Below are positions 7,191 through 16,962 of a stretch of 64,000 nt of DNA, in pieces (positions within the stretch are counted from its first letter, which is position 1; each line of letters starts with the position of its first letter). The notes under the pieces are model-generated. The model was not told the origin of the DNA, ran no database searches, and worked only from the letters and a program-made list of their open reading frames with translations. Origin of the DNA: Stutzerimonas stutzeri (GTDB taxonomy: Bacteria; Pseudomonadota; Gammaproteobacteria; Pseudomonadales; Pseudomonadaceae); contig NZ_CP036186.1 of NCBI RefSeq assembly GCF_015291885.1, positions 1,195,001-1,259,000 on the forward strand, written 5' to 3'. The position numbers were made by a program, and so were the translations under genes.

Positions 7191-10025
7191 TCAGGCCGGT
7201 TCTTCGGTCCGTTGGGCTGAAGCAATGTGCTCGCTGGCGATCGGTTCGCGGCGGCTGATGTATTTCCAGTCCGCCTCGTCGATGTAGATACCGGCCGGCC
7301 CGCTGCCGCCCTCTAGGTCGATGGCGACGTGCGCGGAGACCTGTGGCTTCACCGACGCGAGGATCGGCACGAAGCCCAGCTGCAGGCTGGTTTCGATCAG
7401 CGCCTGCTGGTTGCGTTCGTCGATGTCAGCCGCCTCGTCGAGGTAGTAGGGCAGTCGGATGCGCCCGGCCTGCTCGCGGTCCATCAGGTGCAACAACAGA
7501 TACATGTTGGTCAGCGCCTTGATGGTCATGGTGGTGCCGTTGGACGCCGCACCGTCGATGTCGGTGTGGATAACCGGCTGGCCGCCAACCTTGGTGATCT
7601 CGAACGCCAGCTCGAATAGGTCTTTCAAGCCCAGCTGGTTGTTGTTCGCCGCCACCAGCCGCGCCAGATACTCCTTGGCTTCCTCGTTCTTCGCGTCCTG
7701 TTCGGAAGACTGGGACAGATCGAACACCGAGAGCGTCTCGCCTTCCTCGTATTGCCCGGCGCTGTGGATGATCTGATCGATATGCTTGAGCGCATCCTTG
7801 TTCGGCGCCAGCACGATGCGGAAGCTCGCCAGGTTGGAAACCTGACGCTTGTTGATCTCGCGGTTGAACAGCGCGAGCTGGTGTTCCAGGCTCTCGTAGT
7901 CGCTGCGGATGTTGCGCAGCGTCCGGGCGATGTCGGTGACCGCGGCACGGCGGGCCTTGGCCAGGGTCAGTGCCTCGTCCTGGCGATGCGCGTAGGCGTT
8001 GACCAAGAGCTGCAGGCGGCGCTCGGGATCTTCCTCGCTGTCGAACTTGGCCACGCCCTTCAGGCGCACCTGGGCATACAGCGCCTCGATCTGGCCGTCG
8101 ACGCGCTGCAGCGCCTGCCAGCTGTCCTGGTAGTCGTTGAGCAGCGGCAGCAGGTTGTCCAGCGAGTCATCCACCGGGTCCATGAACGGCGTGCCGAACG
8201 GCAGATCCGCCGGCAGCAGCTGGCGACGCCGCAGGGCGTCTTCCAGCGTGCGCTCCTTGGCTTCCAGATCGGCTAGCTGACGGCCGACCAGCTGCAGCTT
8301 GGCGGACAGGTGCTGCACGCGCTCGGCGAAGGCGTCACTGGTGCGCTTGAGTTCTTCCTGGGCGGCTTCGGCCTGGGCCAGCTGTTCCAGCTTGGCCGGC
8401 TCCTCGGCCGCCAGGGTCTGGCTGCGACGGAAGTCTTCCAGCGCTTTCTGCGCATCAAGTACGGCCTGATACAGCGCCTCGGCCTGGGCCTTGCTCGCGG
8501 CGCGGTCGACGGCCACCGCATGCTGGGTCTTGAGCTGCTTGAGTTCGCGCTCCAGGCGATCCTTCTGGTCGCGCAGGGCGGCACGGTCGGCCAGAGCCTG
8601 CAGCGCTGGTGGCTCGATATGCGAGAGGTCGATGGACAGGCCCGGCACCGAGAAGGTGTCGCCCTTGAAACGATCCAGCACCGCTTCCACGGCCTTGACC
8701 CAGTCGTCACCCTCGGCACTGATGCCTTTCTCACCCAGCGGCAGGCTGAACAGCTGGCCATTGAACAGGCGCATCAGGCGATCGACGTCGGCCTGGGAGA
8801 ACTCTTCGCGCAGGCGCGAGTAGCTGTTGTTGTCGGCATGGTCGAGTTGCTGCTTGACCGACTTCAACCGCTTTTCCAGATCGCGTAGACGCTCGTCCAG
8901 GTCCTCGCTGGAGAACTGGCGGGACTGCGCCAACGCACCGGCCAGCTCATCATGGGCGTCCTTGGCGGCGAGCAGCTGCTGCTCCAGCACATGGGCGTCC
9001 TCGACCAGGGCGAAACGGTTCTTCAACACCGCCAGCTCGCCGAGCCAGCGCTGGGCTTCGCTGATCTCGCGTTCCAGGCGCATCAGTTCGCCGGTCGAGC
9101 CGCGTTGTTCGTTCTGCAGGCCGTCCTGCTCGCGGCGGTAGTGCTCGGCCTGGATCACCAGCTCTTCCTTGCGCGCATCGGCGTAGTCGTGCCAGGTACC
9201 GAGCAGGTTGTCGAGCAGCGGCGACAGGCGATGCAGCTTGCCGCGCAGCAGCTCGCGCTGGGCGACACCGGAAGCCAGCGCCTCGACCAGCGGGCCGGCG
9301 GCGACCAGCGCCTGATAGTCCTGCTCCATGCGGCGCACGTCGCGGAAGGCTTCCTCTGTGGCGGCGATGTAGTCGACGCTGCCCGAACGCAAGCTGTGCT
9401 CGAAGGCGTCGAGGAACAGCTGCTTGAGCTTGGCCGCGGTGATCTCGCGCATGTGCAGCAGGTTGATGAACAGTGCGCGGAAGGTCTTCAGGCTTTGCTC
9501 GCTGGTCGAACGCAGCGGGATTAGCGTCATCTCCAGCGGGATCGAGGTGTGCCCTCCAACGAGCAACCGGCGCAGTTCGTCCGGCTTGGCCTCGTAGGCC
9601 TTGATGCCGGCGCGCTCGAGGTTGGCGAACAGTTCGCGCTGGCGCAGGCAGGTGCCGTTTTGCTGGTAGTGATCCAGATCCAGCGCGCCCTGGTAGACGA
9701 AGAACTGGTGACCGAAACCGCCGCCTGGGCCACGTCCGGCCACACCGATCACATGCGGGCCGTGGGGCAGCATGACCTCGACGAGGATGTAGCTGGTGTC
9801 CGAGGCGAAGTAGAACTTGCGCGACTGCTCCAAGCTGTATTTGCCGAAGCTCATGTCCGACATGCGCGCGAGGATCGGGAACTGCAGCGCGTTGATCGAC
9901 GCGGACTTGCCGAGGTTGTTGGCGCCGTAGACCGACAGCGGGTTCTCCAGCGGAAAGATGCCGAGACTGTAGCCGGCGGTGTTCAGCAGGGCGAAGCGGC
10001 GGATGCCGTAGCGTTCCTGGCTCAT
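7191..10025 (-). CDS. mksB: MksB, SMC-like condensin ATPase
   Basis: 944 residues. A Walker A box GANNLGKS lies at residues 34-41. A very long coiled coil rich in E, Q, L and R is broken by a hinge-like middle near residues 410-480. The C-terminal head has a Walker B-like LPYYLDEAADID. This is the MukB-related SMC of the MksBEF complex, which organises the chromosome beside the canonical SMC-ScpAB in Pseudomonas. Its ATG overlaps the mksE stop as ATGA, so it is translated together with mksE. No mksG (toprim-like nuclease of Wadjet/JetABCD) follows: a terminator and the pqi operon are next. This looks like the chromosome-maintenance type, not the plasmid-defence type. Confidence 0.92.
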   Translation of the reverse strand: MSQERYGIRRFALLNTAGYSLGIFPLENPLSVYGANNLGKSASINALQFPILARMSDMSFGKYSLEQSRKFYFASDTSYILVEVMLPHGPHVIGVAGRGPGGGFGHQFFVYQGALDLDHYQQNGTCLRQRELFANLERAGIKAYEAKPDELRRLLVGGHTSIPLEMTLIPLRSTSEQSLKTFRALFINLLHMREITAAKLKQLFLDAFEHSLRSGSVDYIAATEEAFRDVRRMEQDYQALVAAGPLVEALASGVAQRELLRGKLHRLSPLLDNLLGTWHDYADARKEELVIQAEHYRREQDGLQNEQRGSTGELMRLEREISEAQRWLGELAVLKNRFALVEDAHVLEQQLLAAKDAHDELAGALAQSRQFSSEDLDERLRDLEKRLKSVKQQLDHADNNSYSRLREEFSQADVDRLMRLFNGQLFSLPLGEKGISAEGDDWVKAVEAVLDRFKGDTFSVPGLSIDLSHIEPPALQALADRAALRDQKDRLERELKQLKTQHAVAVDRAASKAQAEALYQAVLDAQKALEDFRRSQTLAAEEPAKLEQLAQAEAAQEELKRTSDAFAERVQHLSAKLQLVGRQLADLEAKERTLEDALRRRQLLPADLPFGTPFMDPVDDSLDNLLPLLNDYQDSWQALQRVDGQIEALYAQVRLKGVAKFDSEEDPERRLQLLVNAYAHRQDEALTLAKARRAAVTDIARTLRNIRSDYESLEHQLALFNREINKRQVSNLASFRIVLAPNKDALKHIDQIIHSAGQYEEGETLSVFDLSQSSEQDAKNEEAKEYLARLVAANNNQLGLKDLFELAFEITKVGGQPVIHTDIDGAASNGTTMTIKALTNMYLLLHLMDREQAGRIRLPYYLDEAADIDERNQQALIETSLQLGFVPILASVKPQVSAHVAIDLEGGSGPAGIYIDEADWKYISRREPIASEHIASAQRTEEPA

Positions 10026-10711
10026 GCTTCAAGCTCCTTTTCTTCGGCGATGGCGCGCGCCAAGGCGTCTTCTTCCGATTCTTCGGCCGTTTCCTCGATG
10101 AGGATGATGTCGTCTTCGCTGTCGTCCTCGGCGATCAGCTCCGGGGCCGGTAGCGGCAGGTCGCTGCTGTGCAGGCTGGCGGCGAGATCGCGGTCCTGCT
10201 GCACCGACAGGCAGACGTCGAGGAAGCGGTGCATCGGCGGCAGGAAGCGGTAGACGCCATTGCTGTCCTCGGCGAAGCCCAGCTGCGTCAGGCGGCGGAT
10301 GACCTTTTCTTCCAGCTCTTCCTGGGTGGTGACTTCGGCCTGTAGGAACAGGTCGCGGTACTTGTCCAGCAGTGCCGGCAGTTCATCGCGACCGAGGCTG
10401 CCACCGTCGAGCACGGCCAGCGGATCGCGACCCTGGTCGGCCAGGTGCTCGACGAGGATGAAGGTGAACAGCGCCAGGCGCTGGGCGGTCTTGTTCACCT
10501 GCGCGCCCATCTGCTCGGGGACGAAGTAGTAGAAACCGCGCGGATCGCAGACCAGCTCGAAGCCGAGCGCCTTGAACAATGCGCGGTACTGGTCCTGCAT
10601 GTTCGACAGCTGCGCGTAAGGCTCCGGCTCGCTGCGCGACAGGTGATAGCCCTTGAACAGCTCGCGGAAGATCGGCGCCAGCTGGGTCATTTCCTTGAGG
10701 TCGATGTTCAT
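10022..10711 (-). CDS. mksE: MksE, condensin accessory subunit
   Basis: 229 residues. The N terminus (MNIDLKEMTQLAPIFRELF) and the helical winged-helix content fit MksE, the MukE-like partner that binds the kleisin. The C-terminal third is very acidic (PELIAEDDSEDDIILIEE and onward). It lies between mksF and mksB, in the usual F-E-B order, and overlaps mksB by four bases. It is separated from mksF by 330 bp holding palindromic repeats, which is unusual for such tightly linked subunits. Confidence 0.88.
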   Translation of the reverse strand: MNIDLKEMTQLAPIFRELFKGYHLSRSEPEPYAQLSNMQDQYRALFKALGFELVCDPRGFYYFVPEQMGAQVNKTAQRLALFTFILVEHLADQGRDPLAVLDGGSLGRDELPALLDKYRDLFLQAEVTTQEELEEKVIRRLTQLGFAEDSNGVYRFLPPMHRFLDVCLSVQQDRDLAASLHSSDLPLPAPELIAEDDSEDDIILIEETAEESEEDALARAIAEEKELEA

Positions 10712-11041
10712 TCAGGTTGCTCGCTGGATCGTTGGGTAGAAATCAACAAGGTGATTTCCACAGCGTGATTTGATGGGCTTTGGCCTGTCTGTGCTGCTGG
10801 TTGGTGCCTGCCCCTCACCCCAACCCTCTCCCCATAGGGGAGAGGGGGCTGTTGGTGCGGGGAGCGGAAAGCGACGTCGACCTGAGCCTTGCGATGGGCA
10901 GGCTGCGGGGCCTGGCTGCAATGCCGGATGTGAGCGCAGCATGGAAGACCGCCCCATGGAAAGCGGCGAAGCCTTTTCCACCTTTTCGATTCGGCGTGGC
11001 TGGGGGTGGACAAGCTGCGCGTTGTCCACCCGACGTAGGGC
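10712..11041. repeat. 330-bp mksF-mksE spacer with REP-like palindromes
   Basis: No gene is seen. Three palindromes are present. At 10811-10847 is the CCCCTCACCCCAACCCTCTC unit whose core (10824-10846) is a perfect inverted repeat; the same unit recurs five times at 45.3-45.8 kb. At about 10960-10983 is a partial copy of the AAGCCTTTTCCACC unit. At 11006-11031 is GGTGGACAA-N8-TTGTCCACC. These probably entered as REP/MITE-like elements between two co-functional genes. Confidence 0.75.
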
Positions 11042-12283
11042 TCAGCCATTTGCATTGGCTACCAGCGTGAACGAGCTGAGGCTGACGCGGTGCTCGCGGG
11101 TCAGGTATTCGCGACGTTCCAGGCGATCGCGCTGGAAGCGGGCGTCGCGGGACAGGCGCGAAAACCAGTAGAGCAGCTCGTCGGTGGCGCCCTCGGGTTC
11201 CTGTTCCAGCAGCCAGGCCATCAGGTCCGGCAGCGGCAGTGCCTGCTGGCAGCGCTCGATCATCTCGCGGGCGGTGCGCGGTGCGCGCGGCTGCTCGCCC
11301 TTGCGCTTGCCGCTGGCCCGCGGGAACTGCGCCGGTTTCGGCTCGAAGCGCGCCAGGGCATAGACGTAGGCTTCGACCTGGCTGGCGGTGCCGAGAAAGG
11401 TGCTCTGTGGGCGGGTGAACAGCGGCAGCGAGGCCTGCGGTACGGCGTCCAGGCCCTTCTTGCGGATCGCCGACAGCGCCAGTGCCGCGCCGCGGGTCAC
11501 GGCGTTGTGCCGGCGCGCTTCCTCGCGCAGCGGCAGCAGCAGTTCGCGGGCCTTGCGCAGGGTCAGCTGGGCGGTGGTCTGCATTTCGAGGATGCGCGCA
11601 TGGGTGCGCACGAGCAGATCGTCGTCCACCAACTGGCCGAGGCGCTGCTGCTCGCCGAGTAGCTTCATCAGTACCTGCTCGACGCGGTGCACGCCCTGCT
11701 CGAAGGCACCGTCGGCGGAAACCAACTGAATCATTGGCTCGACGTATTCGTCCCAGGTCGCCAGCACCTCGGCGTAGCGCTGGCGCAGCGGGATCTGGCG
11801 GTCGCTGGTCTTGGCCCGGTCGGCCACGGCGACCAGCGCCTGTTCGTCGTTATCAAGCTTCTTCAGTACATCGCGCACGCGCATGTCGAGCAGGCGCAAC
11901 TGGCGGGCCAGATCGTTGCCGTCGCGAATCTCGAAGGCATCGAGAATATGTCCGGCCAGACGCTCAAGATGGCGCAGGTAGGCTTCGATCTCCAGGCACA
12001 GGCCGAGGCGGTGCTCGCGGCGCAGGTAGGCGAGAAAGTCGTGGATCTGCGCGTTCAGCTCGAAGCGGTTGGGGCTCTTGGCCACCGGCACCAGGATGTC
12101 CAGGCGTATCCACTGGTCGAGCAGGGCGGTGACGTCGGTGGGCGTGCCTTCGGGCAGTTGCGCCGCCAGCTGATGACGAAGTTCGACCAGGCTCAGGGTG
12201 CCGGCGTCGAAACGCTCGCACAGCGGTTCGAGCAACGTCCAGTGTTCGGCGAGGGCACGTAGTACGCGCTTGGGTTCGATCAT
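11042..12283 (-). CDS. mksF: MksF, kleisin-like condensin subunit
   Basis: 413 residues, mostly helical. It starts MIEPKRVLRALAEHWTLLEP with an N-terminal winged-helix region, then a helical middle (FLAYLRREHRLGLCLEIEAYLRHL is cut here to its first part) and a C-terminal winged-helix end rich in Arg. Size and position match MksF, the MukF-like kleisin that bridges the MksB heads. It is the first gene of the mks operon and is transcribed away from nspC, so the shared promoter region is 12284-12590. Confidence 0.88.
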   Translation of the reverse strand: MIEPKRVLRALAEHWTLLEPLCERFDAGTLSLVELRHQLAAQLPEGTPTDVTALLDQWIRLDILVPVAKSPNRFELNAQIHDFLAYLRREHRLGLCLEIEAYLRHLERLAGHILDAFEIRDGNDLARQLRLLDMRVRDVLKKLDNDEQALVAVADRAKTSDRQIPLRQRYAEVLATWDEYVEPMIQLVSADGAFEQGVHRVEQVLMKLLGEQQRLGQLVDDDLLVRTHARILEMQTTAQLTLRKARELLLPLREEARRHNAVTRGAALALSAIRKKGLDAVPQASLPLFTRPQSTFLGTASQVEAYVYALARFEPKPAQFPRASGKRKGEQPRAPRTAREMIERCQQALPLPDLMAWLLEQEPEGATDELLYWFSRLSRDARFQRDRLERREYLTREHRVSLSSFTLVANANG

Positions 12284-12590
12284 CGCGGCGCCAGTCCAGC
12301 CATTAAAAAAAGCGCGAATTGTACTGCATTGAGCCCGGCTGATGGCTCGCCAGACAATCGGAAGTCTACGTCCGGTGATCGGCGGGATAATTCACCTGAA
12401 CGTCATTGCATGTGGGTTAGCCTGTCTAGCATCAGCCCTAGCAGCCCGGTGGAGGCTACCGGATGTCCTTGAATGATGACGAAGTGTTGAAAATCTATTT
12501 CGATCTGCGCCGGTAATCGGCACAATTCGCGGCTTTTGCGAACGGGGCCGCCGGCTCCTATCCGGCGAAATCCCTTGGGGGCACGTAGAC
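12284..12590. other. divergent promoter region between mksF and nspC
   Basis: 307 bp with no open frame of note. An A-rich run (TTAAAAAAAGCGCGAATTG, about 12303-12321) lies just upstream of mksF on the minus strand. The nspC side contains an AT-rich patch at 12483-12500 that could hold its promoter. No operator or riboswitch fold is recognised. Confidence 0.4.
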
Positions 12591-13688
12591 ATGATCCAGA
12601 CGCCGTATTACCTCATCGATAAACAGAAGCTCCTGGGCAATCTGGAGAAGATCGCCTACGTGCGCGAACAGTCCGGCGCAAAGGCGCTGCTGGCACTCAA
12701 GTGCTTCGCCACCTGGTCGGTGTTCGACCTGATGCAGCAGTACATGGACGGCACCACCTCGTCGTCGCTGTACGAGCTCAAGCTCGGCCGGCAGAAGTTC
12801 GCCGGCGAAACCCACGCCTACAGTGTGGCCTGGGCCGACGACGAGATAGAAGAGATGGTCGCCAACTGCGACAAGATCATCTTCAACTCCATCGGCCAGC
12901 TGGAGCGCTTCGAGGCTGGCACCGAAGGCATCATCCGTGGCCTGCGCGTCAATCCGCAGGTGAGCAGTTCGGACTACCTGCTGGCCGATCCGGCGCGGCC
13001 GTTCAGCCGTCTGGGCGAGCACGATCCGGCGAAGATCGAGGCGGTGATCGGCAAGATTTCCGGCTTCATGTTCCACAACAACTGTGAGAACTCCAGCTTC
13101 GAGCTGTTCGAGCAGATGCTGACAACCATCGAGGAGCGCTTCGGCCACCTGCTGGAAAAGGTCGAGTGGGTCAGCCTCGGTGGCGGTATCCACTTCACCG
13201 GCGAAGGCTATCCGCTGGATGCCTTCTGCGCGCGGCTGAAAGCCTTCTCGGAAAAATTCGGCGTGCAGGTCTACCTGGAGCCCGGCGAGGCGGCGATCAC
13301 CATGAGTGCATCGCTGGAAGTGACGGTGCTCGACACTCTGTACAACGGCAAGAATCTTGCGGTGGTCGACAGCTCGATCGAGGCGCACATGCTCGACCTG
13401 CTGATCTACCGCCTCAACGCCAAGATGGCGCCCAACGACGGCGAGCACACCTACATGGTGTGCGGAAAGAGCTGTCTGGCCGGCGATATCTTCGGTGAGT
13501 ACCAATTCGATCGTCCGCTGGCCATCGGCGATCGGCTGTCGTTCATCGACGCGGCAGGCTACACCATGGTCAAGAAAAACTGGTTCAACGGTCTGAAAAT
13601 GCCGTCCATCGTGGTAAAGCAGCTCGACGGCAGCGTCGAGGTGGTTCGTGAGTTCGACTTTAACGATTACCTGTCCAGCCTTTCCTGA
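12591..13688 (+). CDS. nspC: carboxynorspermidine (carboxyspermidine) decarboxylase
   Basis: 365 residues, a PLP-dependent decarboxylase of the alanine racemase/ornithine decarboxylase fold III. The Schiff-base lysine is K37 in ALLALKCF. SLGGGIHFTGEGYPLD at about residues 191-206 and LEPGEA near 230 bind the PLP phosphate. MVCGKSCLAGDIFGEY near 288-303 supplies the active-site cysteine region. It decarboxylates carboxynorspermidine or carboxyspermidine in the aspartate-semialdehyde route to (nor)spermidine. The next gene, 17 bp away, encodes the preceding enzyme, so the two form an operon. Which polyamine is made cannot be told from sequence. Confidence 0.92.
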   Translation: MIQTPYYLIDKQKLLGNLEKIAYVREQSGAKALLALKCFATWSVFDLMQQYMDGTTSSSLYELKLGRQKFAGETHAYSVAWADDEIEEMVANCDKIIFNSIGQLERFEAGTEGIIRGLRVNPQVSSSDYLLADPARPFSRLGEHDPAKIEAVIGKISGFMFHNNCENSSFELFEQMLTTIEERFGHLLEKVEWVSLGGGIHFTGEGYPLDAFCARLKAFSEKFGVQVYLEPGEAAITMSASLEVTVLDTLYNGKNLAVVDSSIEAHMLDLLIYRLNAKMAPNDGEHTYMVCGKSCLAGDIFGEYQFDRPLAIGDRLSFIDAAGYTMVKKNWFNGLKMPSIVVKQLDGSVEVVREFDFNDYLSSLS

Positions 13689-13705
13689 GGCCGCAGTACA
13701 AGGGG

Positions 13706-14956
13706 GTGAAACAATTGAAGAAAAACGTTCTTATCATTGGCGCAGGAGGTGTTGCCAAGGTGGTGGCCCACAAGTGCGCGCAGCACAACGACGAACTCGG
13801 TCGTATTGCTATCGCGTCGCGCAGCATCTCCAAATGCCAGGCCATCATCGACAGCGTCCAGGCCAAGGGCGGGCTGAAGCAGCCCGGCGAGATCAAGGCC
13901 TATGCGCTGAACGCCCTGGACGTGGAAGCGACCAAGGCGCTGATTCGTGAAACCGAATCGCAGATCGTCATCAATGTCGGTTCTGCCTTCCTCAACATGT
14001 CCGTGCTGCGCGCCTGCATCGACACCGGCGCCGCGTATCTCGATACAGCGATCCATGAAGAGCCGGGCAAGATCTGCGAAACCCCGCCGTGGTACGGCAA
14101 CTACGAGTGGAAGCACCTGGCCGAATGCCAGGAAAAGGGCATCACCGCCATCCTCGGTGCCGGCTTCGACCCGGGCGTGGTCAACGCCTACGCCGCTCTG
14201 GCCCAGCAGGAATACTTCGACAAGATCGAGTCGATCGACATCCTCGACGTCAACGCCGGTTCCCACGGCAAGTATTTCGCCACCAATTTCGACCCGGAAA
14301 TCAATTTCCGCGAATTCACCGGGCAGGTTTACAGCTGGCAGAACGGCCAGTGGACGACCAACCGCATGTTCGAGGTCAAGCGCACCGACGACCTGCCGGT
14401 CGTGGGCGAACAGAGCCTCTACCTGACCGGTCATGATGAGGTGCACTCGCTCTCCAAGCACCTCGACGTGCCGAACATCCGTTTCTGGATGAGCTTCGGC
14501 GAGCATTACATCAACGTCTTCACCGTACTGAAGAACCTCGGCCTGCTCTCCGAGCAGCCAGTGCGCACCGCCGAAGGCCTGGAAGTCGTTCCGCTCAAGG
14601 TGGTCAAGGCCGTGCTGCCCGATCCCGCCTCGCTGGCGCCGGGCTACACCGGCAAGACCTGCATCGGCGATCTGGTCAAGGGCACGAAGGACGGGCAGCC
14701 GCGCGAGCTGTTCATCTACAACGTCGCCGACCATGAAGAGGCCTACGCCGAGACCGACAGCCAGGGCATCTCCTACACCGCCGGCGTGCCGCCGGTTGCC
14801 GCTGCGCTGCTGGTAGCACGTGGCGAGTGGGATGCGCAGCGCATGGTCAACGTCGAAGAGCTGCCGGCCCAGCCGTTCCTCAAGCTGCTCGATGTGATGG
14901 GGCTGCCGACCCGGATCAAGGATGAGCACGGCGATCGGGCCTGGGATCAGGCTTGA
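13706..14956 (+). CDS. carboxynorspermidine synthase (saccharopine dehydrogenase family)
   Basis: 416 residues. An N-terminal Rossmann motif (VLIIGAGGVAKVVAHKC) binds NADPH. The rest matches the LYS9-like saccharopine dehydrogenase fold (GAGFDPGVVNAYAALAQ at about 150-166). It reductively joins aspartate semialdehyde to diaminopropane or putrescine, giving the substrate of NspC upstream. True saccharopine dehydrogenase is less likely because of the pairing with nspC. The start has GGGGTG just upstream. Confidence 0.88.
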   Translation: MKQLKKNVLIIGAGGVAKVVAHKCAQHNDELGRIAIASRSISKCQAIIDSVQAKGGLKQPGEIKAYALNALDVEATKALIRETESQIVINVGSAFLNMSVLRACIDTGAAYLDTAIHEEPGKICETPPWYGNYEWKHLAECQEKGITAILGAGFDPGVVNAYAALAQQEYFDKIESIDILDVNAGSHGKYFATNFDPEINFREFTGQVYSWQNGQWTTNRMFEVKRTDDLPVVGEQSLYLTGHDEVHSLSKHLDVPNIRFWMSFGEHYINVFTVLKNLGLLSEQPVRTAEGLEVVPLKVVKAVLPDPASLAPGYTGKTCIGDLVKGTKDGQPRELFIYNVADHEEAYAETDSQGISYTAGVPPVAAALLVARGEWDAQRMVNVEELPAQPFLKLLDVMGLPTRIKDEHGDRAWDQA

Positions 14957-14984
14957 TCGGCTGCGCGTCGGCCCTGCTGCGTTA

Positions 14985-15150
14985 AAAACAGGCTCGGACG
15001 GTGGCTTGCCACCGAACGGCCTTTAGGCCGGCCCGAAGGGCGAGCGGAGCGAGTCATGCTCATTTACAGCAGTAAACTCCGCTTCCTCGCCTGTTTTGAT
15101 TCGCTGGCGCTCACCCTACGGGCCAGCCTTCGGCTGTTACTTCCGCTGGT
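14985..15150. repeat. dispersed repeat, copy 1 (shared with 34.8 kb)
   Basis: Non-coding. Contains ATGCTCATTTACAGCAGTAA, then ACTCCGCTTC, whose reverse complement is nearly identical to 34826-34856. Local palindromes (GGTGGCTTGCCACC at 15000-15013 and GGCCTTTAGGCC nearby) suggest a small structured mobile repeat. It lies in the 461-bp gap between the carboxynorspermidine synthase gene and leuA, which holds no gene. Confidence 0.65.
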
Positions 15151-15189
15151 CGTTGCGCCTTGCATGGCTCTAGCTCGCTCGATCAGCCC

Positions 15190-15220
15190 AAAGCCCGCCT
15201 AAAGGCGGGCTTTGTGTTTT
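15190..15220 (+). terminator. rho-independent terminator
   Basis: AAAGCCCGCC-TAAA-GGCGGGCTTT followed by GTGTTTT. Perfect ten-base stem. It would end the nspC operon transcript before leuA. Confidence 0.8.
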
Positions 15221-15224
15221 CTGG

Positions 15225-15305
15225 CGTAGGGTGGAAAACGCCGAAGGCTTTTCCACCGACGGGGAACGCTGGTGGAAAACGCTTCGCGGTTTTTCCACCC
15301 TACGC
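15225..15305. repeat. REP-like pair (GTAGGGTGGAAAACG type)
   Basis: GTAGGGTGGAAAACGCCGAA and its inverted partner ending TTTTTCCACCCTACG bracket a second inner copy of GGTGGAAAACGCTTCGCGG. The same unit recurs once at 48.45 kb. The two outer ends are inverted, a typical paired-REP (BIME-like) arrangement, just upstream of leuA. Confidence 0.7.
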
Positions 15306-15417
15306 GACAACAACCCCCGCCAAACGCAGCTTCGCCTTCCCGCTTTGTTCATTTCACGCGACAATCCATGGACTACAGCGCCCTCCGAGAGGCGCTCGGC
15401 AGCCGTGAGGATTTCCT

Positions 15418-16962
15418 ATGAGCAGCAATGATCGCGTCATCATCTTCGACACCACCCTGCGCGACGGCGAGCAGAGCCCCGGCGCGTCCATGACCGGTGA
15501 GGAAAAGCTTCGCATCGCCCGGGCGCTGGAGCGGCTGAAGGTGGACGTGATCGAGGCGGGCTTCGCCATCGCCAGCCCCGGCGACTTCGCCGGGGTGAAG
15601 CTGGTCGCTGACAACATCAAGGACAGCACCGTGTGCAGCCTGGCGCGCGCCATCGATGCCGACATCGAACGTGCCGCCGAAGCGCTGGCCGGCGCCAACT
15701 CCGGGCGCATCCACACCTTTATCGCTACCAGCCCGATCCACATGCAGTACAAGCTGCGCATGCAGCCGGATCAGGTGGTCGAGCAGGCCGTGCGCGCGGT
15801 GAAGAAGGCACGCAGCTTGTGCGCCGACGTAGAGTTCTCCTGCGAGGATGCCGGTCGTTCCGAGATCGATTTCCTCTGCCGCATCATCGAGGCTGCCATC
15901 GACGCTGGCGCGCGCACCATCAACATCCCGGACACCGTCGGCTACGCCATCCCGCACCAGTACGCTGAAACCATCCGCCAGCTGCTCGAACGCATCCCCA
16001 ACGCCGACAAGGCAGTGTTTTCCGTGCACTGTCACAACGACCTGGGCCTGGCCGTGGCCAACTCGCTGGCTGCCGTGGTCGCCGGCGCGCGGCAGGTGGA
16101 ATGCACCATCAACGGCCTGGGCGAGCGCGCCGGTAACGCCGCGCTGGAAGAGATCGTCATGGCGATCAAGACCCGCCAGGACCTGCTCGACGTGCACACG
16201 CGCATCGAGACCGAGCACATCCTCGCGGCCTCGCGCCTCGTGTCGGGCATCACCGGCTTCCCGGTGCAACCGAACAAGGCCATCGTCGGGGCCAACGCCT
16301 TCGCCCATGAGTCGGGCATCCATCAGGACGGCGTGCTCAAGCACCGCGAAACCTACGAAATCATGTCCGCCCAGTCGGTCGGCTGGAATGCCAACAAGAT
16401 GGTCATGGGCAAACACTCCGGGCGTGCTGCATTCCGTTCACGCCTGGACGAGCTGGGCATCGTGCTCGACGGCGACGAGCTGAATGCCGCCTTCGCCCGC
16501 TTCAAGGAACTGGCGGACAAGAAGCACGAGATTTTCGACGAAGACCTGCAAGCCCTGGTCTCCGACACCCTGGCCGATGAAGCACCCGAGCATTTCAAGC
16601 TGGCCAGCCTGGAAGTCGCGAGCAAGACCGGCACGGTCCCGCAAGCCAAGCTGGTGCTCAGTGTCGACGGTGCCGAGCGCAGCGCCGAAGCCCAGGGTTC
16701 CGGTCCGGTCGATGCCACCTTCAAGGCCATCGAGAGCATCGCTGCGTCCGGCGCCACCTTGCAGCTGTACTCGGTTAACGCCATCACCCAGGGCACCGAT
16801 TCCCAGGGTGAAGTCACCGTGCGGCTGGAGAAGGGCGGGCGCATCGTCAATGGCAATGGTGCTGACACCGATATCGTCGTCGCCTCGGCCAAGGCCTATC
16901 TCAACGCGCTGAACCTGATGCAGGTCGGCGCCAAGGCGCATCCGCAGGTGGCAGGCGTTTGA
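15418..16962 (+). CDS. leuA: 2-isopropylmalate synthase
   Basis: 514 residues. The HMGL-like catalytic domain starts [15 protein letters not shown] (residues 11-25). Metal ligands are visible in [15 protein letters not shown] (about 202-216), and [13 protein letters not shown] follows. The C-terminal allosteric LeuA dimer domain covers about 390-505, so leucine feedback control is expected. It condenses 3-methyl-2-oxobutanoate with acetyl-CoA in leucine synthesis. The length is that of the shorter E. coli-like LeuA, while many pseudomonads also carry a longer form elsewhere. The same window holds the leucine degradation cluster. The next gene overlaps its stop. Confidence 0.93.
   Translation: MSSNDRVIIFDTTLRDGEQSPGASMTGEEKLRIARALERLKVDVIEAGFAIASPGDFAGVKLVADNIKDSTVCSLARAIDADIERAAEALAGANSGRIHTFIATSPIHMQYKLRMQPDQVVEQAVRAVKKARSLCADVEFSCEDAGRSEIDFLCRIIEAAIDAGARTINIPDTVGYAIPHQYAETIRQLLERIPNADKAVFSVHCHNDLGLAVANSLAAVVAGARQVECTINGLGERAGNAALEEIVMAIKTRQDLLDVHTRIETEHILAASRLVSGITGFPVQPNKAIVGANAFAHESGIHQDGVLKHRETYEIMSAQSVGWNANKMVMGKHSGRAAFRSRLDELGIVLDGDELNAAFARFKELADKKHEIFDEDLQALVSDTLADEAPEHFKLASLEVASKTGTVPQAKLVLSVDGAERSAEAQGSGPVDATFKAIESIAASGATLQLYSVNAITQGTDSQGEVTVRLEKGGRIVNGNGADTDIVVASAKAYLNALNLMQVGAKAHPQVAGV

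Noticed and set aside
7191..12283. Wadjet (JetABCD/MksBEFG) plasmid defence system
   Set aside because: No mksG/jetD gene lies next to the three subunits: a terminator and the pqi operon follow on one side and polyamine genes on the other. It is better called chromosomal MksBEF.
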